50,596 bases of DNA from DATJOQ01 sp050010455 (GCA_050010455.1 JBEKLA010000002.1:1-50596); one strand, 5' to 3'. Shown: positions 1-9,147, counted from the stretch's first letter. The notes: generated by a model not told the origin, from the sequence alone. Program-made: numbers and translations.

Positions 1-1
1 G

Positions 2-316
2 GCTGCGCTTTTGATGCAGCCTTCGGAGCGTGAGGGTTTTGGACTTCCGGTGATCGAGGCGATGGCATGCGGCGTTCCCGTGGTTGCCAGCGATTTGCCC
101 GCTTTGCGAGAGGCGGGCGGGCCGTCTACGACCTTCTGTCCGATCGCCGACGTGCCGGCATGGACGAACTCAATCGTCGAGTTGCTTCGCGAGCGACAGA
201 ATTGGCCTGAGCGTTGGAGAGAACGTCGGTTCGCGGCGCTAGGATGGGCGGCGAGGTTCAGTTGGCGCGAACACGCTCGAATGACTGTCCAAGTGTATAA
301 AGAGTTGTTGCATTAG
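2..316 (+). CDS. Glycosyltransferase family 4, C-terminal part (cut by window edge)
   Basis: The reading frame is open from the first complete codon of the window, so the true start lies outside; an internal ATG at 11 is not a credible start. The 104 visible residues carry the EX7E signature of GT-B retaining glycosyltransferases (EGFGLPVIE followed by AMACGVPVV), which binds the nucleotide-sugar donor in the C-terminal Rossmann domain. A short helical tail follows. A second GT4 gene lies 130 bases downstream on the same strand, so both probably belong to a surface polysaccharide or glycolipid cluster extending left. Donor and acceptor cannot be read from the sequence. Confidence 0.85.
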   Translation, partial: AALLMQPSEREGFGLPVIEAMACGVPVVASDLPALREAGGPSTTFCPIADVPAWTNSIVELLRERQNWPERWRERRFAALGWAARFSWREHARMTVQVYKELLH

Positions 317-449
317 GTAGTTGATGGCAATGCGACGACCTGAATATAGAAAGCGCATGAGGAGCGGAACAGCGAAGTGAGTATAGTCAGGAGCCTATAA
401 GATCTGTCGGCAGATCTGCTGACGGCTGTCGTGGCAAGGGGGGAAGCGA

Positions 450-1703
450 ATGGCCGCGAGTGGTTTCAGAGTTGTTCAGATCGGCAAGTATTATCCACCG
501 CACAAAGGCGGGATGGAGACCCATCTTCAGATGCTGTGTGGGGCGCTGCGGGAGTCGCTCGACGTCAAGGTGATCGTCGCAAGCGATGGGCGTCGCGGAG
601 AAGAGACCGTCATCGATGGCGTGAACGTCTCTCGAATGGGTACTCTGTTCAAACTTGCCGCCACGCCGATTTGTCCAGGGCTGGCGCGGCAAATACGCAA
701 TTTGCAGCCTGATCTGATTCACTTACACTTGCCCAATCCGTGGGCGGTGCGGGCTTGCCTTATGGCCGATCGCCAGACGCCGCTTGTGGTTACCTATCAC
801 AGCGATGTCGTGAAGCAGAAGGTGTTGGGCCGGCTTTTCGAACCGTGGTCGCGAAACATACTGAATCGCTGTGCTGCGGTGATTGCCACTTCGCGCGCGT
901 ATATCGAAAGCTCGCAGACGCTGACGAACTATCGCGGCAAGTGCCGCGTGGTGCCGCACGGGATTCCGCTTACGCCGTTCCGTCGTTACGACCAGATCGC
1001 GGCAGCGAGGATTCGCGAACGATACGGCCCACGGATCGTGATTACCGTCGGGCGCCTGGTTTATTACAAGGGCTTGGAGTACTTGATTCGCGCCATGGCT
1101 GCCGTGGAAGGCACGCTGCTTATCGTGGGCGAGGGGCCGTTGCGTTCGAGCCTCGAGCGTGAGGCTCGCGCAAACGGGGTGGCGAATCGAGTGGTGTTCC
1201 TCGGTGACGTGCCCGACGTAGTGCCGTACTATCACGCGGCCGACGTATTTGTCCTCGCCTCGATCGCGCGCAGCGAGGCCTTCGGCATAGTTCAGTTGGA
1301 AGCGATGGCCTGCGGCAAGCCGGTGATTAATACGCAGTTGGCGTCCGGAGTGCCCTTCGTTTCCGTGGATGGGGCGACCGGTTTAACGGTCGCTCCCGCC
1401 GACCACGAGCAGGTGGCGGTGGCGATGAATTGCCTGCTCAACGATTCGGCGCGCCGATCGCTATACGGACAGGCTGCGCAGCGCCGTGTGCGACAGGAGT
1501 TCACCGTCGCCAAGATGGCTGAGCGCACGCTTGAGCTTTATGGCGACGTCATGGGCTTCCCGATCGAGCGGCGGGAGATCGCGAGGCTTTCGGACCCCGG
1601 TGTCCGCAGTGCTCACTACGGAAGCTTTGCGGAAATCAAGCCCTCCCGCGTCGCGACAGGGATGGCGGCAGTTCGGAGCCCATCGGTCGGTCATCCCAGA
1701 TAG
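450..1703 (+). CDS. Glycosyltransferase family 4
   Basis: A full-length 417-residue GT-B enzyme. The N-terminal acceptor half starts with a VVQIGKYYPPHKGGME motif typical of GT4 proteins. The C-terminal donor half shows VPHGIPL, the ITVGRLVYYKGLEYLI stretch and the EX7E motif EAFGIVQLE with AMACGKPVI. The start ATG is preceded by a G-rich Shine-Dalgarno (AAGGGGGGAAG) at good spacing. It most likely transfers a hexose from a nucleotide sugar to a lipid-linked or polysaccharide acceptor at the cytoplasmic face of the membrane. The last 40 residues after the helical tail look unstructured. The exact sugar is unknown. Confidence 0.88.
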   Translation: MAASGFRVVQIGKYYPPHKGGMETHLQMLCGALRESLDVKVIVASDGRRGEETVIDGVNVSRMGTLFKLAATPICPGLARQIRNLQPDLIHLHLPNPWAVRACLMADRQTPLVVTYHSDVVKQKVLGRLFEPWSRNILNRCAAVIATSRAYIESSQTLTNYRGKCRVVPHGIPLTPFRRYDQIAAARIRERYGPRIVITVGRLVYYKGLEYLIRAMAAVEGTLLIVGEGPLRSSLEREARANGVANRVVFLGDVPDVVPYYHAADVFVLASIARSEAFGIVQLEAMACGKPVINTQLASGVPFVSVDGATGLTVAPADHEQVAVAMNCLLNDSARRSLYGQAAQRRVRQEFTVAKMAERTLELYGDVMGFPIERREIARLSDPGVRSAHYGSFAEIKPSRVATGMAAVRSPSVGHPR

Positions 1704-1732
1704 GGATGCCGGCCGCGAGCTAGCGGTCTCAT

Positions 1733-2065
1733 CTAGTTGGTGGCGGAGCTTTTGCCTCCATCCTTGAGGAGCGGTTCGAGTTCGCCGCTCTCGTACAACT
1801 CTCGCACGATGTCGCATCCGCCAACGAACTTGCCGTTGATGTAGACCTGCGGAATCGTCGGCCAGTTGCTGTAGCGCTTGATCTCATCGCGCAACTCCGG
1901 GTCGGTCAGCACGTCGGCAGTGGCGAATGGCACTCCCATTTGCTCGAAAATCTGAACCGTCGCCGCGGAGAAGCCGCATTGCGGGAAGGTGCGCGTGCCC
2001 TTCATGAAGATCATCACCTTATTACTGGTGATCGCCGATTTAATCCTTTCGATAACTTCCGCCAT
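1733..2065 (-). CDS. grxD: Grx4-type monothiol glutaredoxin
   Basis: 110 residues, the usual size of single-domain class II glutaredoxins. The CGFS active site is at residues 30-33, followed by WPTIPQVY with the cis-proline and by GGCD, the glutathione-binding turn. Proteins of this family hold a glutathione-ligated [2Fe-2S] cluster shared with BolA proteins and act in Fe-S cluster delivery. The bolA gene is directly upstream with a 7-base gap and a GGGAGGTAGG ribosome site in front of this ATG, so the two are co-transcribed, which strongly supports the assignment. Confidence 0.95.
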   Translation of the reverse strand: MAEVIERIKSAITSNKVMIFMKGTRTFPQCGFSAATVQIFEQMGVPFATADVLTDPELRDEIKRYSNWPTIPQVYINGKFVGGCDIVRELYESGELEPLLKDGGKSSATN

Positions 2066-2072
2066 CGCGAAC

Positions 2073-2318
2073 CTACCTCCCTGGCCGATATTGAGATGGG
2101 GTCAGCGTTTTGAGACTCAAGGCGTGCACCTGCTGGCGCATCGCGTCACCCAAGGCTCGATAAACCATCTGGTGGCGCTCGACCAACGAGCGGCCCTCGA
2201 AGTCCGCAGTGACGACGAGCGCCTCGAAATGATCACCGCCGCCGGTTAGGTCCTTTACTTCGACCTGGGCGCCAGCAAGAGCTGCCTCGATCTTGAGCTT
2301 GAGCTCACCCGCTTCCAT
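2073..2318 (-). CDS. bolA: BolA family protein
   Basis: An 81-residue BolA domain starting MEAGELK. The frame is open further upstream to 2450, but that extension has no family resemblance, so the internal ATG is chosen. The GRSLVERHQMVYRAL segment contains the conserved Arg-His of the BolA fold, and the ALSLKTLTP end matches the usual C-terminus. BolA proteins pair with monothiol glutaredoxins on a bridging [2Fe-2S] cluster; the partner gene grxD lies 7 bases downstream in the same operon. Role: iron-sulfur handling, probably of the BolA1/IbaG type. Confidence 0.92.
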   Translation of the reverse strand: MEAGELKLKIEAALAGAQVEVKDLTGGGDHFEALVVTADFEGRSLVERHQMVYRALGDAMRQQVHALSLKTLTPSQYRPGR

Positions 2319-2604
2319 GTAGGGTATGCTAACTGGTCGCGGCCAGCCAGATCCACTAAAAGCCAACCCCCATGATGCCGTGGGATTCCCATCGACAGTA
2401 AACCGGCGGACGGTCGATAGACTGATTTGCGTTGCTAATGCCGCGACCAATCGAACGGATTTTAGCTATAGGATAGCGGGTTTTGTAAAGCTGCTTGCTT
2501 TAGGCAACTGGCGTGACATAGTGGAAGGAGGACTACGAAACTAACCATTTGGGCAGATCTACGGATGATGGTTACGTAACCGAGCGCTGGAGAGCCCAAA
2601 GTCG

Positions 2605-3837
2605 ATGTTGCCCCCGCTACGAGCGAATACGAAAATGAGAAGGTATCCGGATTCGGTGGACGTGAGGCTGTCGAACACCCGAGGAACGTTTACCACGCTT
2701 AGCCTGGCGGCGGTTACGGCTGTGATTGTCCTGACAATGACCTTGCTGGGCAGCGGGGCGGTCAACGCCCAACAGGGCGGCTATAACCCGCAACTCACGA
2801 CGCCGGGCAGTCAGGGGTCGGGCGGTACGGTGCTCGAGCTTCCAGCCACTCGCCGCCAGGAAGTAGCACCGCCGGCCGTACCGCAGCTCACTCCTCAGCG
2901 GGGTCAGGAACTCGAGATTCCGTCGCGCCAGCTTCGCAGCCAGGCCGGTTATACGCAGGTCACGGTTACGGTGACCAATCCGAACGGAGGGTATGTTCCC
3001 GGCCTTACCAAAGATGACTTTCGCGTTTACGAAAACGGCCAGCAAAGGCCGGTTGAGTTTCTGCGTCAGGACCTGAATACTCCCGTATCGATCGGCATCC
3101 TGGTTGACACTTCCGGCAGCATGCAGCCGAAGATCCCGCAGGCGCGCGCGGCGATCGCACAATTCCTGCGCAACCTCAACGAACGCGACGACGTCTTTCT
3201 GTTTGCGTTTTCCGATCGTCCGTTTCTACTTCAGCCCTTTACCAGCGATCACTCCCTGGTGATGAGCCGCCTCGGTCTGCTCCACGCGTATGGCCGGACG
3301 GCGCTCTACGACGTGCTGCTGGACGGCCTCCTGATGGTGCAGCGCGGGCGCTACGACAAGAAGGCGATTTTGGTCGTAACGGACGGGATGGATACCGCCA
3401 GCCGCTCGTCGTTGAACCAGGTTATCGCGCAGGCGCGCCGGATGGGGGTTCTGGTCTATTCGATTGGTATCGGCGATCCGGGCGCTGGTTCGGGACCGGG
3501 AGTTGGGATTTCGCTGGGCCCGCTGATTTTTGGCGGCGGCGGCGACCTCGAACGGGTCGACGCCGAAACGCTCAAGATGCTGTCTAACGAGACCGGCGCC
3601 AAAACTTTTATCATCCGAGAAGTTGGTGACGGCGAGGCGCTGCGCAACGCGACCGCGTCGATCAGCCAGGAGCTGCGCGAGCAGTATACGGTAGGTTTTC
3701 TGTCGCCCGATCCGGAGCACGGCGGCTATCGCAACCTGCGCGTCGAGGTGCCCGGACATCCGGGTGATATGGTGCGGGTGCGCAAGGGCGTTACGGTGGG
3801 CGAGGGCGGCGGCGCCGAATCCGCCGCCGCGCGTTAG
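2605..3837 (+). CDS. Secreted VWFA-domain protein
   Basis: A 410-residue protein with an N-terminal signal-like hydrophobic segment (about residues 30-52) ending in AVNAQQ, a likely signal peptidase site. A Gln/Pro-rich linker follows, then an N-terminal beta domain (VTVTVTNPNGGYVPGLTKDD) typical of VWFA-related proteins in Acidobacteria and similar soil phyla. The VWFA domain follows with a complete MIDAS start, DTSGSM near residue 168, and VVTDGMD as the later metal/acidic position. The product probably sits in the periplasm or on the surface as a protein-binding module; partner unknown. An alternative start is ATG 2635. Transcribed divergently from bolA. Confidence 0.85.
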   Translation: MLPPLRANTKMRRYPDSVDVRLSNTRGTFTTLSLAAVTAVIVLTMTLLGSGAVNAQQGGYNPQLTTPGSQGSGGTVLELPATRRQEVAPPAVPQLTPQRGQELEIPSRQLRSQAGYTQVTVTVTNPNGGYVPGLTKDDFRVYENGQQRPVEFLRQDLNTPVSIGILVDTSGSMQPKIPQARAAIAQFLRNLNERDDVFLFAFSDRPFLLQPFTSDHSLVMSRLGLLHAYGRTALYDVLLDGLLMVQRGRYDKKAILVVTDGMDTASRSSLNQVIAQARRMGVLVYSIGIGDPGAGSGPGVGISLGPLIFGGGGDLERVDAETLKMLSNETGAKTFIIREVGDGEALRNATASISQELREQYTVGFLSPDPEHGGYRNLRVEVPGHPGDMVRVRKGVTVGEGGGAESAAAR

Positions 3838-3898
3838 CGGCGACGGCGTTGTGTTAGCGGGAGCTCCTAGCGCTATCGCCACTCGTCACGCCATACGC

Positions 3899-4582
3899 CT
3901 ATTTCTTGAAGGGGGGCAAGAACGCTCGCGACGGATCGGGCAGCAGATTCGAGAACTTTATTTCCGCGAAATCGCCCACGATCTCGATGCCAAAGAACGA
4001 CGCATTGTCGACGCGCAGCCGATGGTAATGGCGCAGCTCCAGCTTCATGAAATGGCAGACCGCGGTGCGAATGATATCGCCGTGAGAGACGAACAATACC
4101 CGGCGGCCGTGGTTTGCCTCCATCGCGCGCATAACCGCGCCGACTCCGCGCGCCTGCACCTGTACGATAGTCTCGCCGCCCGGCGTCACGCTCTCGATCG
4201 GCGACTTGCGGAAAGCGAGGAAACTCTCGTCCTCGATGAGCTGCTGATAAGTCATCCCTTCCCACTTGCCGTAGCGCACTTCTTCGAGCTGAGGCTCGTC
4301 GATTACTTCGATACCGCCGACGGCGGCCGCGATAATCTCGGCGGATTGGCGCGCGCGGGCCAGCGGACTGGACAGGATTAAATCCGGCTTCAGCATCCGC
4401 GCGAGCGGTATCGAGCTCGCTACCTGCTCACGGCCGGCGGCGTCCAGTTCGACTGGTTGGCGGCCCATCACCCGGCCTTCCCGGTTCCATGGGGTCTCGC
4501 CATGTCTCATCAGAATCGCGGTGCCGCGGATTTTAACCGCTTCCTTAAGTTTGTCAGCCACGTAAAAAGGCCCCAGTGCCAT
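3899..4582 (-). CDS. Histidine phosphatase family protein (phosphoglycerate-mutase-like)
   Basis: 227 residues with the branch 1 histidine phosphatase signature LMRHGETPWNREG near residue 24, the LSSPLARARQSAE block, the acid in the EEVRYGKWEGM segment and the second catalytic histidine in VLFVSHGDIIR. These supply the phospho-histidine and the proton donor. Substrates in this family range from phosphoglycerate and alpha-ribazole phosphate to sugar phosphates and cannot be assigned here. It is convergent with the VWFA gene and stands alone as a transcription unit. Confidence 0.9.
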   Translation of the reverse strand: MALGPFYVADKLKEAVKIRGTAILMRHGETPWNREGRVMGRQPVELDAAGREQVASSIPLARMLKPDLILSSPLARARQSAEIIAAAVGGIEVIDEPQLEEVRYGKWEGMTYQQLIEDESFLAFRKSPIESVTPGGETIVQVQARGVGAVMRAMEANHGRRVLFVSHGDIIRTAVCHFMKLELRHYHRLRVDNASFFGIEIVGDFAEIKFSNLLPDPSRAFLPPFKK

Positions 4583-4682
4583 GTGCTTATCACCCGGAGG
4601 CGAACGCCAGCTTGATTGCGAGCGTTACAGACAGCGCCCGCCATTGTTGATGTTTTGGTTGTCGATGTCCAGACAGCAGGAT

Positions 4683-5915
4683 TTACTTGCTCTGAAGCTC
4701 GGTTGTCCGATTGCCGTTTGCGGGCGCCGCGGTCGCCGCGTGAGCGGCGCCAAGTCCGCAGAATGCTTCATAATCGATAAGCTTGGTCTGCGTGGGATGG
4801 TCCCCGCAAACCGGGCAATCGGGATTGCGTTTTAGCTTGAGGACTCGAACATAGTCGCGATCGGACAACGTATCGAAGTAGACCATCGAGCCGATTAGCG
4901 GCTTCCCGGCACCCAGAATCAGCTTGATCGCCTCAAGCGCCTCGATCGAACCGATGATTCCGGGCAAAACGCCCAGTACTCCGGCCTCGGCGCACGACGG
5001 CGCCATCCCGGGCGCGGGCGGTTCCGGATAAAGGCATCGATAGCAGGGACCGCCATTGTGCGGATAGAAGACCGTGGCGTTGCCCTCGAACTGAAAGACC
5101 GCGCCATCCACCAGCGGCTTCCTTGCGAACACGCAGGCGTCATTGATCAGGTAGCGAGTCGGAAAGTTATCGCTGCAGTTAACGATAACGTCGTAACCGC
5201 CGATCACTTCCATCACGTTTTCCGAGCTCAACCGCATCTCGTGACGAATAACCTTGACGCCGGGATTGAGAGCGTTGATCGACTTCTGCGCCGACTCGGT
5301 CTTGAGCGTGCCAACCCGATCGCTGGCGTGAATTATCTGGCGCTGGAGGTTCGAGATGTCGACGACGTCGTAATCGACGACGCCGATAGTGCCGACGCCC
5401 GCGGCGGCCAGATACAGGCCCGAGGGCGAGCCCAGCGCGCCGGCACCGACCAGCAGCACCTTGGCGTCGAGCAGCTTGGCTTGGCCCTTCTCACCGACGT
5501 CGGGCATCACGAAATGGCGCGAGTAACGCGCCAGTTCATCCGGGCTGAACTGATGATCGGCGACCCACGGCAGTCCTTTCGCCTTCCAGGCCGTGAAACC
5601 GCCTTCCAGATTGTACAGATTCTCGTAGCCCATCTCGCGCAACGTGCGCGCCGCCAACAGCGAGCGCGTGCCCGAGGCGCATTGAAGGATTATCGGTGTT
5701 TTGCGATCCGGAATGCTCTCTTCGACGCGAAGCTCGAGGAATCCACGCGGGATACCAATCGCTTGTGGCAGATGGCCCTGGCGCCGCTCCTCGCTCTCGC
5801 GAACGTCGAGCATCACGACGCCGTGGCTCTCCAGCATCCGCCGGGCTTCCTCGACGCTGATTTGCCTAATCTCGGCCCGCGCCTCGTCGAGGATTCCCTT
5901 CGAAGTCTTGGCCAT
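4683..5915 (-). CDS. Rhodanese-ThiF/MoeB fusion (sulfur-carrier adenylyltransferase)
   Basis: 410 residues; the frame runs further upstream but the ATG giving MAKTSKGIL is chosen because earlier residues are low-complexity Arg-rich shadow. Residues about 18-118 are a rhodanese domain with active Cys79 in the loop CASGTRS. Residues about 127-385 are a MoeB/ThiF E1-like domain with nucleotide loop VGAGALGSP, a catalytic Cys in PSCAEAGVLG, and CYRC plus CPVC zinc pairs. It should adenylate the C-terminal Gly-Gly of a ThiS or MoaD protein and pass sulfur to it. The order rhodanese-then-E1 is the reverse of MoeZ/MOCS3. thiC lies 52 bases upstream on the same strand, pointing to thiamine, but molybdopterin use is possible. 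Confidence 0.9.
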   Translation of the reverse strand: MAKTSKGILDEARAEIRQISVEEARRMLESHGVVMLDVRESEERRQGHLPQAIGIPRGFLELRVEESIPDRKTPIILQCASGTRSLLAARTLREMGYENLYNLEGGFTAWKAKGLPWVADHQFSPDELARYSRHFVMPDVGEKGQAKLLDAKVLLVGAGALGSPSGLYLAAAGVGTIGVVDYDVVDISNLQRQIIHASDRVGTLKTESAQKSINALNPGVKVIRHEMRLSSENVMEVIGGYDVIVNCSDNFPTRYLINDACVFARKPLVDGAVFQFEGNATVFYPHNGGPCYRCLYPEPPAPGMAPSCAEAGVLGVLPGIIGSIEALEAIKLILGAGKPLIGSMVYFDTLSDRDYVRVLKLKRNPDCPVCGDHPTQTKLIDYEAFCGLGAAHAATAAPANGNRTTELQSK

Positions 5916-5967
5916 AGCGTCTAGCTGTCCCACCCGTCGGCGGGCCTTAGTTCGCTCGCTCGATACG

Positions 5968-7278
5968 TCAGCCCGCCGCGGGAGCCACGGCTTGGGCCAG
6001 CGGCTGGCGTTTGACGAATTTGATCGCCGCGTTGTCGACGTTGATCGAGCACAGCGAGCCGCACATCGTGCATACGTTCGAGCCCGCGGCCTCGCTTTCC
6101 TCTTTGTAACGGCGGGCCTTGTCGGGATCCATCGCCAGCGCATACATGCCCTGCCAGTCGAGCGCCTTGCGATAGCGCGACATCTGGTCGTTCCATAGCT
6201 TGGCGGCCCGCACCCCTTTGACCAGGTCGCCCGAATGCGCGGCGATTCGAGTAGCGATTACGCCCTCGCGCACGTCGTCGATATCGGGCAGGCGCAGATG
6301 CTCGGCTGGAGTCACGTAGCAGAGGAAATCGGTGCCGGCAGCCGCCGCGATCGCTCCGCCGATCGCGCCGGTAATATGATCGTAGCCCGGCGCAACGTCG
6401 CAGGTCAGCGGTCCGAGCACATAAAAGGGCGCGCCGCCGCAGATCCGCTTCTCGAGCTGGACGTTGGCTTGAATCTGATCGAGCGGCACGTGGCCTGGGC
6501 CCTCGATCATCACCTGAACGCCAAGCTCGCGCGCGCGCTGAGTCAACTCGCCCAGCACGAGCAGTTCGCCGAGCTGGCCGCGATCGGTCGCGTCGCCCGT
6601 GGCGCCCGGCCGAAGCCCGTCGCCCAGCGATATCGTGACGTCATGCTCGCGCAGGATTCCGCACAATCGGTCGAACTGCTCGTATAGCGGATTCTCGTTG
6701 CCGGTGCGCTCGATCCAGGCGGCGATCAGCGCTCCGCCGCGCGACACGATTCCCTCGATCCGGGACTGGCCGCGCAACCGCTTTACCGTCTCACGAGTCA
6801 CGCCGCAATGCAGCGTCATGTAATCGACGCCCTGGCGCGCCTGGCGCTCGATCACTTCGAAGAAAAACCCCGCGTCCAGGTTCATGATCGAGCCTTCGGA
6901 AGCGACCTGATAGATCGGCACCGTGCCCAGGATGACCGGGCATCGCGAAAGCAGCTCGACGCGAATCCGATCGAGATCGGTTCCGGTCGACAAGTCCATC
7001 GCCGAATCGGCGCCAAACCGCACCGCGGTGTAGAGCTTGTCGATCTCTTCGGCCAGAAACTGATGGAAGTTTGAGGCGCCGATATTGGCGTTGACCTTGG
7101 TCCGCAGCCGTTTGCCGATTCCGATCGCGCGGAACTGATGATGGATATTATGCGGGATCACCAGCTCGCCGCTGGCGACCAGATCGCGAATCTCTTCCGG
7201 TGCGAGGCCCTCGTCCTCGGCCACCTCGCGCATCTGCTGGGTAATCGTGCCCTTTCGCGCGGCCTCTAGTTGAGTCAT
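5968..7278 (-). CDS. thiC: Phosphomethylpyrimidine synthase ThiC (short form) or a BzaF-like paralogue
   Basis: 436 residues from the ATG of MTQLEAARKG. ThiC-family radical SAM enzymes rearrange aminoimidazole ribotide to HMP phosphate for thiamine. Conserved blocks seen include NANIGASN, VPIYQV, DYMTLHCGVT, EQFDRLCGILREHDVTISLGDG in parts, EGPGHVPLDQI and GCDVAPGYDHI-like LTCDVAPGYDHITGAIGG. The C-terminal cluster motif is CTMCGSLC, that is CX2CX3C; the long E. coli-type ThiC has CX2CX4C. Short ThiC and the benzimidazole-forming BzaF belong to the same family, so the second identity stays open. The neighbouring ThiF-like gene favours thiamine. No TPP riboswitch is recognisable in the 260-base leader. 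Confidence 0.88.
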   Translation of the reverse strand: MTQLEAARKGTITQQMREVAEDEGLAPEEIRDLVASGELVIPHNIHHQFRAIGIGKRLRTKVNANIGASNFHQFLAEEIDKLYTAVRFGADSAMDLSTGTDLDRIRVELLSRCPVILGTVPIYQVASEGSIMNLDAGFFFEVIERQARQGVDYMTLHCGVTRETVKRLRGQSRIEGIVSRGGALIAAWIERTGNENPLYEQFDRLCGILREHDVTISLGDGLRPGATGDATDRGQLGELLVLGELTQRARELGVQVMIEGPGHVPLDQIQANVQLEKRICGGAPFYVLGPLTCDVAPGYDHITGAIGGAIAAAAGTDFLCYVTPAEHLRLPDIDDVREGVIATRIAAHSGDLVKGVRAAKLWNDQMSRYRKALDWQGMYALAMDPDKARRYKEESEAAGSNVCTMCGSLCSINVDNAAIKFVKRQPLAQAVAPAAG

Positions 7279-7539
7279 CGTTGGCACCTCTGATTTCTGA
7301 TATAGGCACTGGCGCGGCGCAAAGCCGACGCCAGGCAATCGTCATCGCAGCCTGCCGTGCCGCTGGGTTTGCCCGCGCCGAGCTTGCAATCCGATTCGGC
7401 ACCGCATTCGCATCAGCCACGCCCGGCGGACGCGACCGATGCTAGACACATACTGGCAACACTATACAACTTACCGCAATCCGTCGACAAAGAGGCCGCG
7501 GCCTCTCGTGGCAGCCCACCGTAAAGGCGTGCGCCACCC

Positions 7540-7974
7540 TCAGCGATCGAAAATGATCCGAGCTCGCCAATCCCCGTTGGGGGCGGGCGCAACCTCCAAC
7601 TGATGATAGGTCACGGCCTTGATCTCGCCCCGAAACTCGTGGCGTGCGGGATCGAATCGCTCGCCGGTCAGGCGTGCGGTCAGTTCGCCGCCGCGATCGT
7701 CGACCGCCGCTTCCAGCCAGATAAATCCATCAATCAGAAATAGATTCAGTGCCGCCGCCAGCAAGTCGTGCATCAGATCGCAGTCGTTATCCGCCGCCGC
7801 CGAGATGGTGCGGCTTTCGACCGCGCGAATCTCCTCGCCGGCCACCATCAGCCTGCCCAACGCGACGACTGCGCGGGCAAATAGTTCGGGCCGCGACGGC
7901 GCAACGATCTCGACGCCGACGTCGCCGGTATGCTCGAACTCGACAAAAAAGTCCTGGCTCGTCGACGTGGCCAT
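7540..7974 (-). CDS. Archease
   Basis: 144 residues with the full archease pattern: FEHTGDVGVEI at the start, the central acidic DNDCDLMHDLLAAALN segment, and the C-terminal block GERFDPARHEF, GEIKAVTYHQLEV and WRARIIFDR. The metal-binding aspartates/histidine of the family are in place. Archease is the activator of the RtcB RNA 3'-phosphate ligase, allowing multiple turnover and nucleotide use. No rtcB gene is in the window, so the partner must be elsewhere. The ATG follows a GGGAGA ribosome site. The upstream gene is an SDR 37 bases away, perhaps co-transcribed. Confidence 0.92.
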   Translation of the reverse strand: MATSTSQDFFVEFEHTGDVGVEIVAPSRPELFARAVVALGRLMVAGEEIRAVESRTISAAADNDCDLMHDLLAAALNLFLIDGFIWLEAAVDDRGGELTARLTGERFDPARHEFRGEIKAVTYHQLEVAPAPNGDWRARIIFDR

Positions 7975-8011
7975 AAGCTTTCTCCCTTGGTCTGGGAGAA
8001 CGAAGCCTTTG

Positions 8012-8764
8012 CTAGATCGCGAATCCGCCGTTAGGGCTGAGTACCTGACCGGTCATGTAAGAGCCGTCATCTGACGCGAGGAACAAGGCGGCAGAGGCGA
8101 TCTCGCGTGCCTCCCCAAAGCGTCCGAGCGGCGTCATCGCAACCGCCAACTGGCGGATCTCGTTGCGCAGCACCGCCGTCATCGGCGTTTCGATGAAACC
8201 CGGCGCGATACAGTTCACCAGGATGCCGCAAGAAACGACCTCGCGCGCAACCGCCTTGGTGAACGCGATGATCCCGCCCTTGGCCGCGCAGTAATGCGCC
8301 GATCCCGCCAGGCCGACGGTTCCGGCGACGGAGCCGAGATTGATTATCCGGCCGGACTTCTTAGGGATCATGATTTTTAGCGCTTCACGTGTGAAGTAAA
8401 AGGTGCCGTCCAGATGAATAGCGATCATCTCGTGCCAGCCCTCATCGCTCAACTCGACGGTGGCTTCGGGGAAGCGCTCGGCGTGCGCGATGCCGGCGTT
8501 GTTGATCAGCACGTCGATCGTGCCGAACTTGGCAACGAAGTCGTCAACAACTTTCTTGGCCGCGACGCTTTGCGCCACGTCAGCCACCAGCGCGATCGCC
8601 TCGCCCCCCGCGCGCCCGATTTCAGTGACGACGTTGTGGGCCGATTCGGGCCGGATATCGTTTATGCCGATCCGTGCTCCCTCCCGCGCGAAGGTTAGCG
8701 CCGTCTCGCGTCCGAGGCCCGAGCCCCCGCCAGTTATCAGGACCGCCTTTCCTTTGAGCTTCAT
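8012..8764 (-). CDS. SDR family oxidoreductase (FabG-like)
   Basis: 250 residues from MKLKGKAVLITGG. Classical short-chain dehydrogenase: TGGGSGLG cofactor loop near residue 12, NNAG at about 90, catalytic Ser in GSVAGT, and YCAAKGG for the Tyr-Lys pair, then the GFIETPM segment and the C-terminal ASDDGSYMTGQVLSPNGGF. It resembles 3-oxoacyl-ACP reductase and related dehydrogenases, but a specific substrate cannot be fixed. The frame is open to 9010 upstream, but that part is a shadow of the TPR gene region. Confidence 0.9.
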   Translation of the reverse strand: MKLKGKAVLITGGGSGLGRETALTFAREGARIGINDIRPESAHNVVTEIGRAGGEAIALVADVAQSVAAKKVVDDFVAKFGTIDVLINNAGIAHAERFPEATVELSDEGWHEMIAIHLDGTFYFTREALKIMIPKKSGRIINLGSVAGTVGLAGSAHYCAAKGGIIAFTKAVAREVVSCGILVNCIAPGFIETPMTAVLRNEIRQLAVAMTPLGRFGEAREIASAALFLASDDGSYMTGQVLSPNGGFAI

Positions 8765-8808
8765 CGTTTTCTCCCCAGAGTTCGTCGACCACGTTGGTAT
8801 CGTACCGC

Positions 8809-9147
8809 TTACTTCTTGCCCTCCTTGAGCTGGCGTTTCCAATCCAGGCGCCGGGCTTCGGCGCCCGCGGCTTCGGCCTCCTGAATCATGCCTTTCTTCT
8901 GGTAGAACATGCTCAGATTGGTGAACGCCAGGATGTCCTCGGGATCGCGCTCGATCGAGCGCTTGGTCAACGCGATCGCGGCGTCGAGATCGCCCTTGGC
9001 CTGATAGCACATCGTCAGGCCGTGAATCGCGTCGTCGAAATTGGGATCGAGTTCGAGTGCTTGTTTGTAGAGCGCTATCGCTTCGTCGTATTTGTTCTCC
9101 GCGTACAGATCGACGGCGTCGTCGCAGAGTTGTTCCTTATCGGCCAT
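8809..9147 (-). CDS. Small TPR-repeat protein
   Basis: 112 residues made almost entirely of three tetratricopeptide helices pairs: the first around AVDLYAENKYDEAIALYKQA, the second around CYQAKGDLDAAIALTKRSI, the third around FYQKKGMIQEAEAA. The start is set at the ATG of MADKEQL because GGAGG lies 6 bases upstream; an earlier in-frame ATG at 9186 has no such site. TPR arrays bind partner proteins; no signal peptide or membrane segment is present, so it acts in the cytoplasm. Located 44 bases upstream of the SDR gene on the same strand, probably one operon. No specific function assigned. Confidence 0.85.
   Translation of the reverse strand: MADKEQLCDDAVDLYAENKYDEAIALYKQALELDPNFDDAIHGLTMCYQAKGDLDAAIALTKRSIERDPEDILAFTNLSMFYQKKGMIQEAEAAGAEARRLDWKRQLKEGKK

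Noticed and set aside
7279..7539. TPP riboswitch in the thiC leader
   Set aside because: The leader has no recognisable CTGAGA and ACCxTGAACCTGATC-type elements of the TPP riboswitch on the minus strand.
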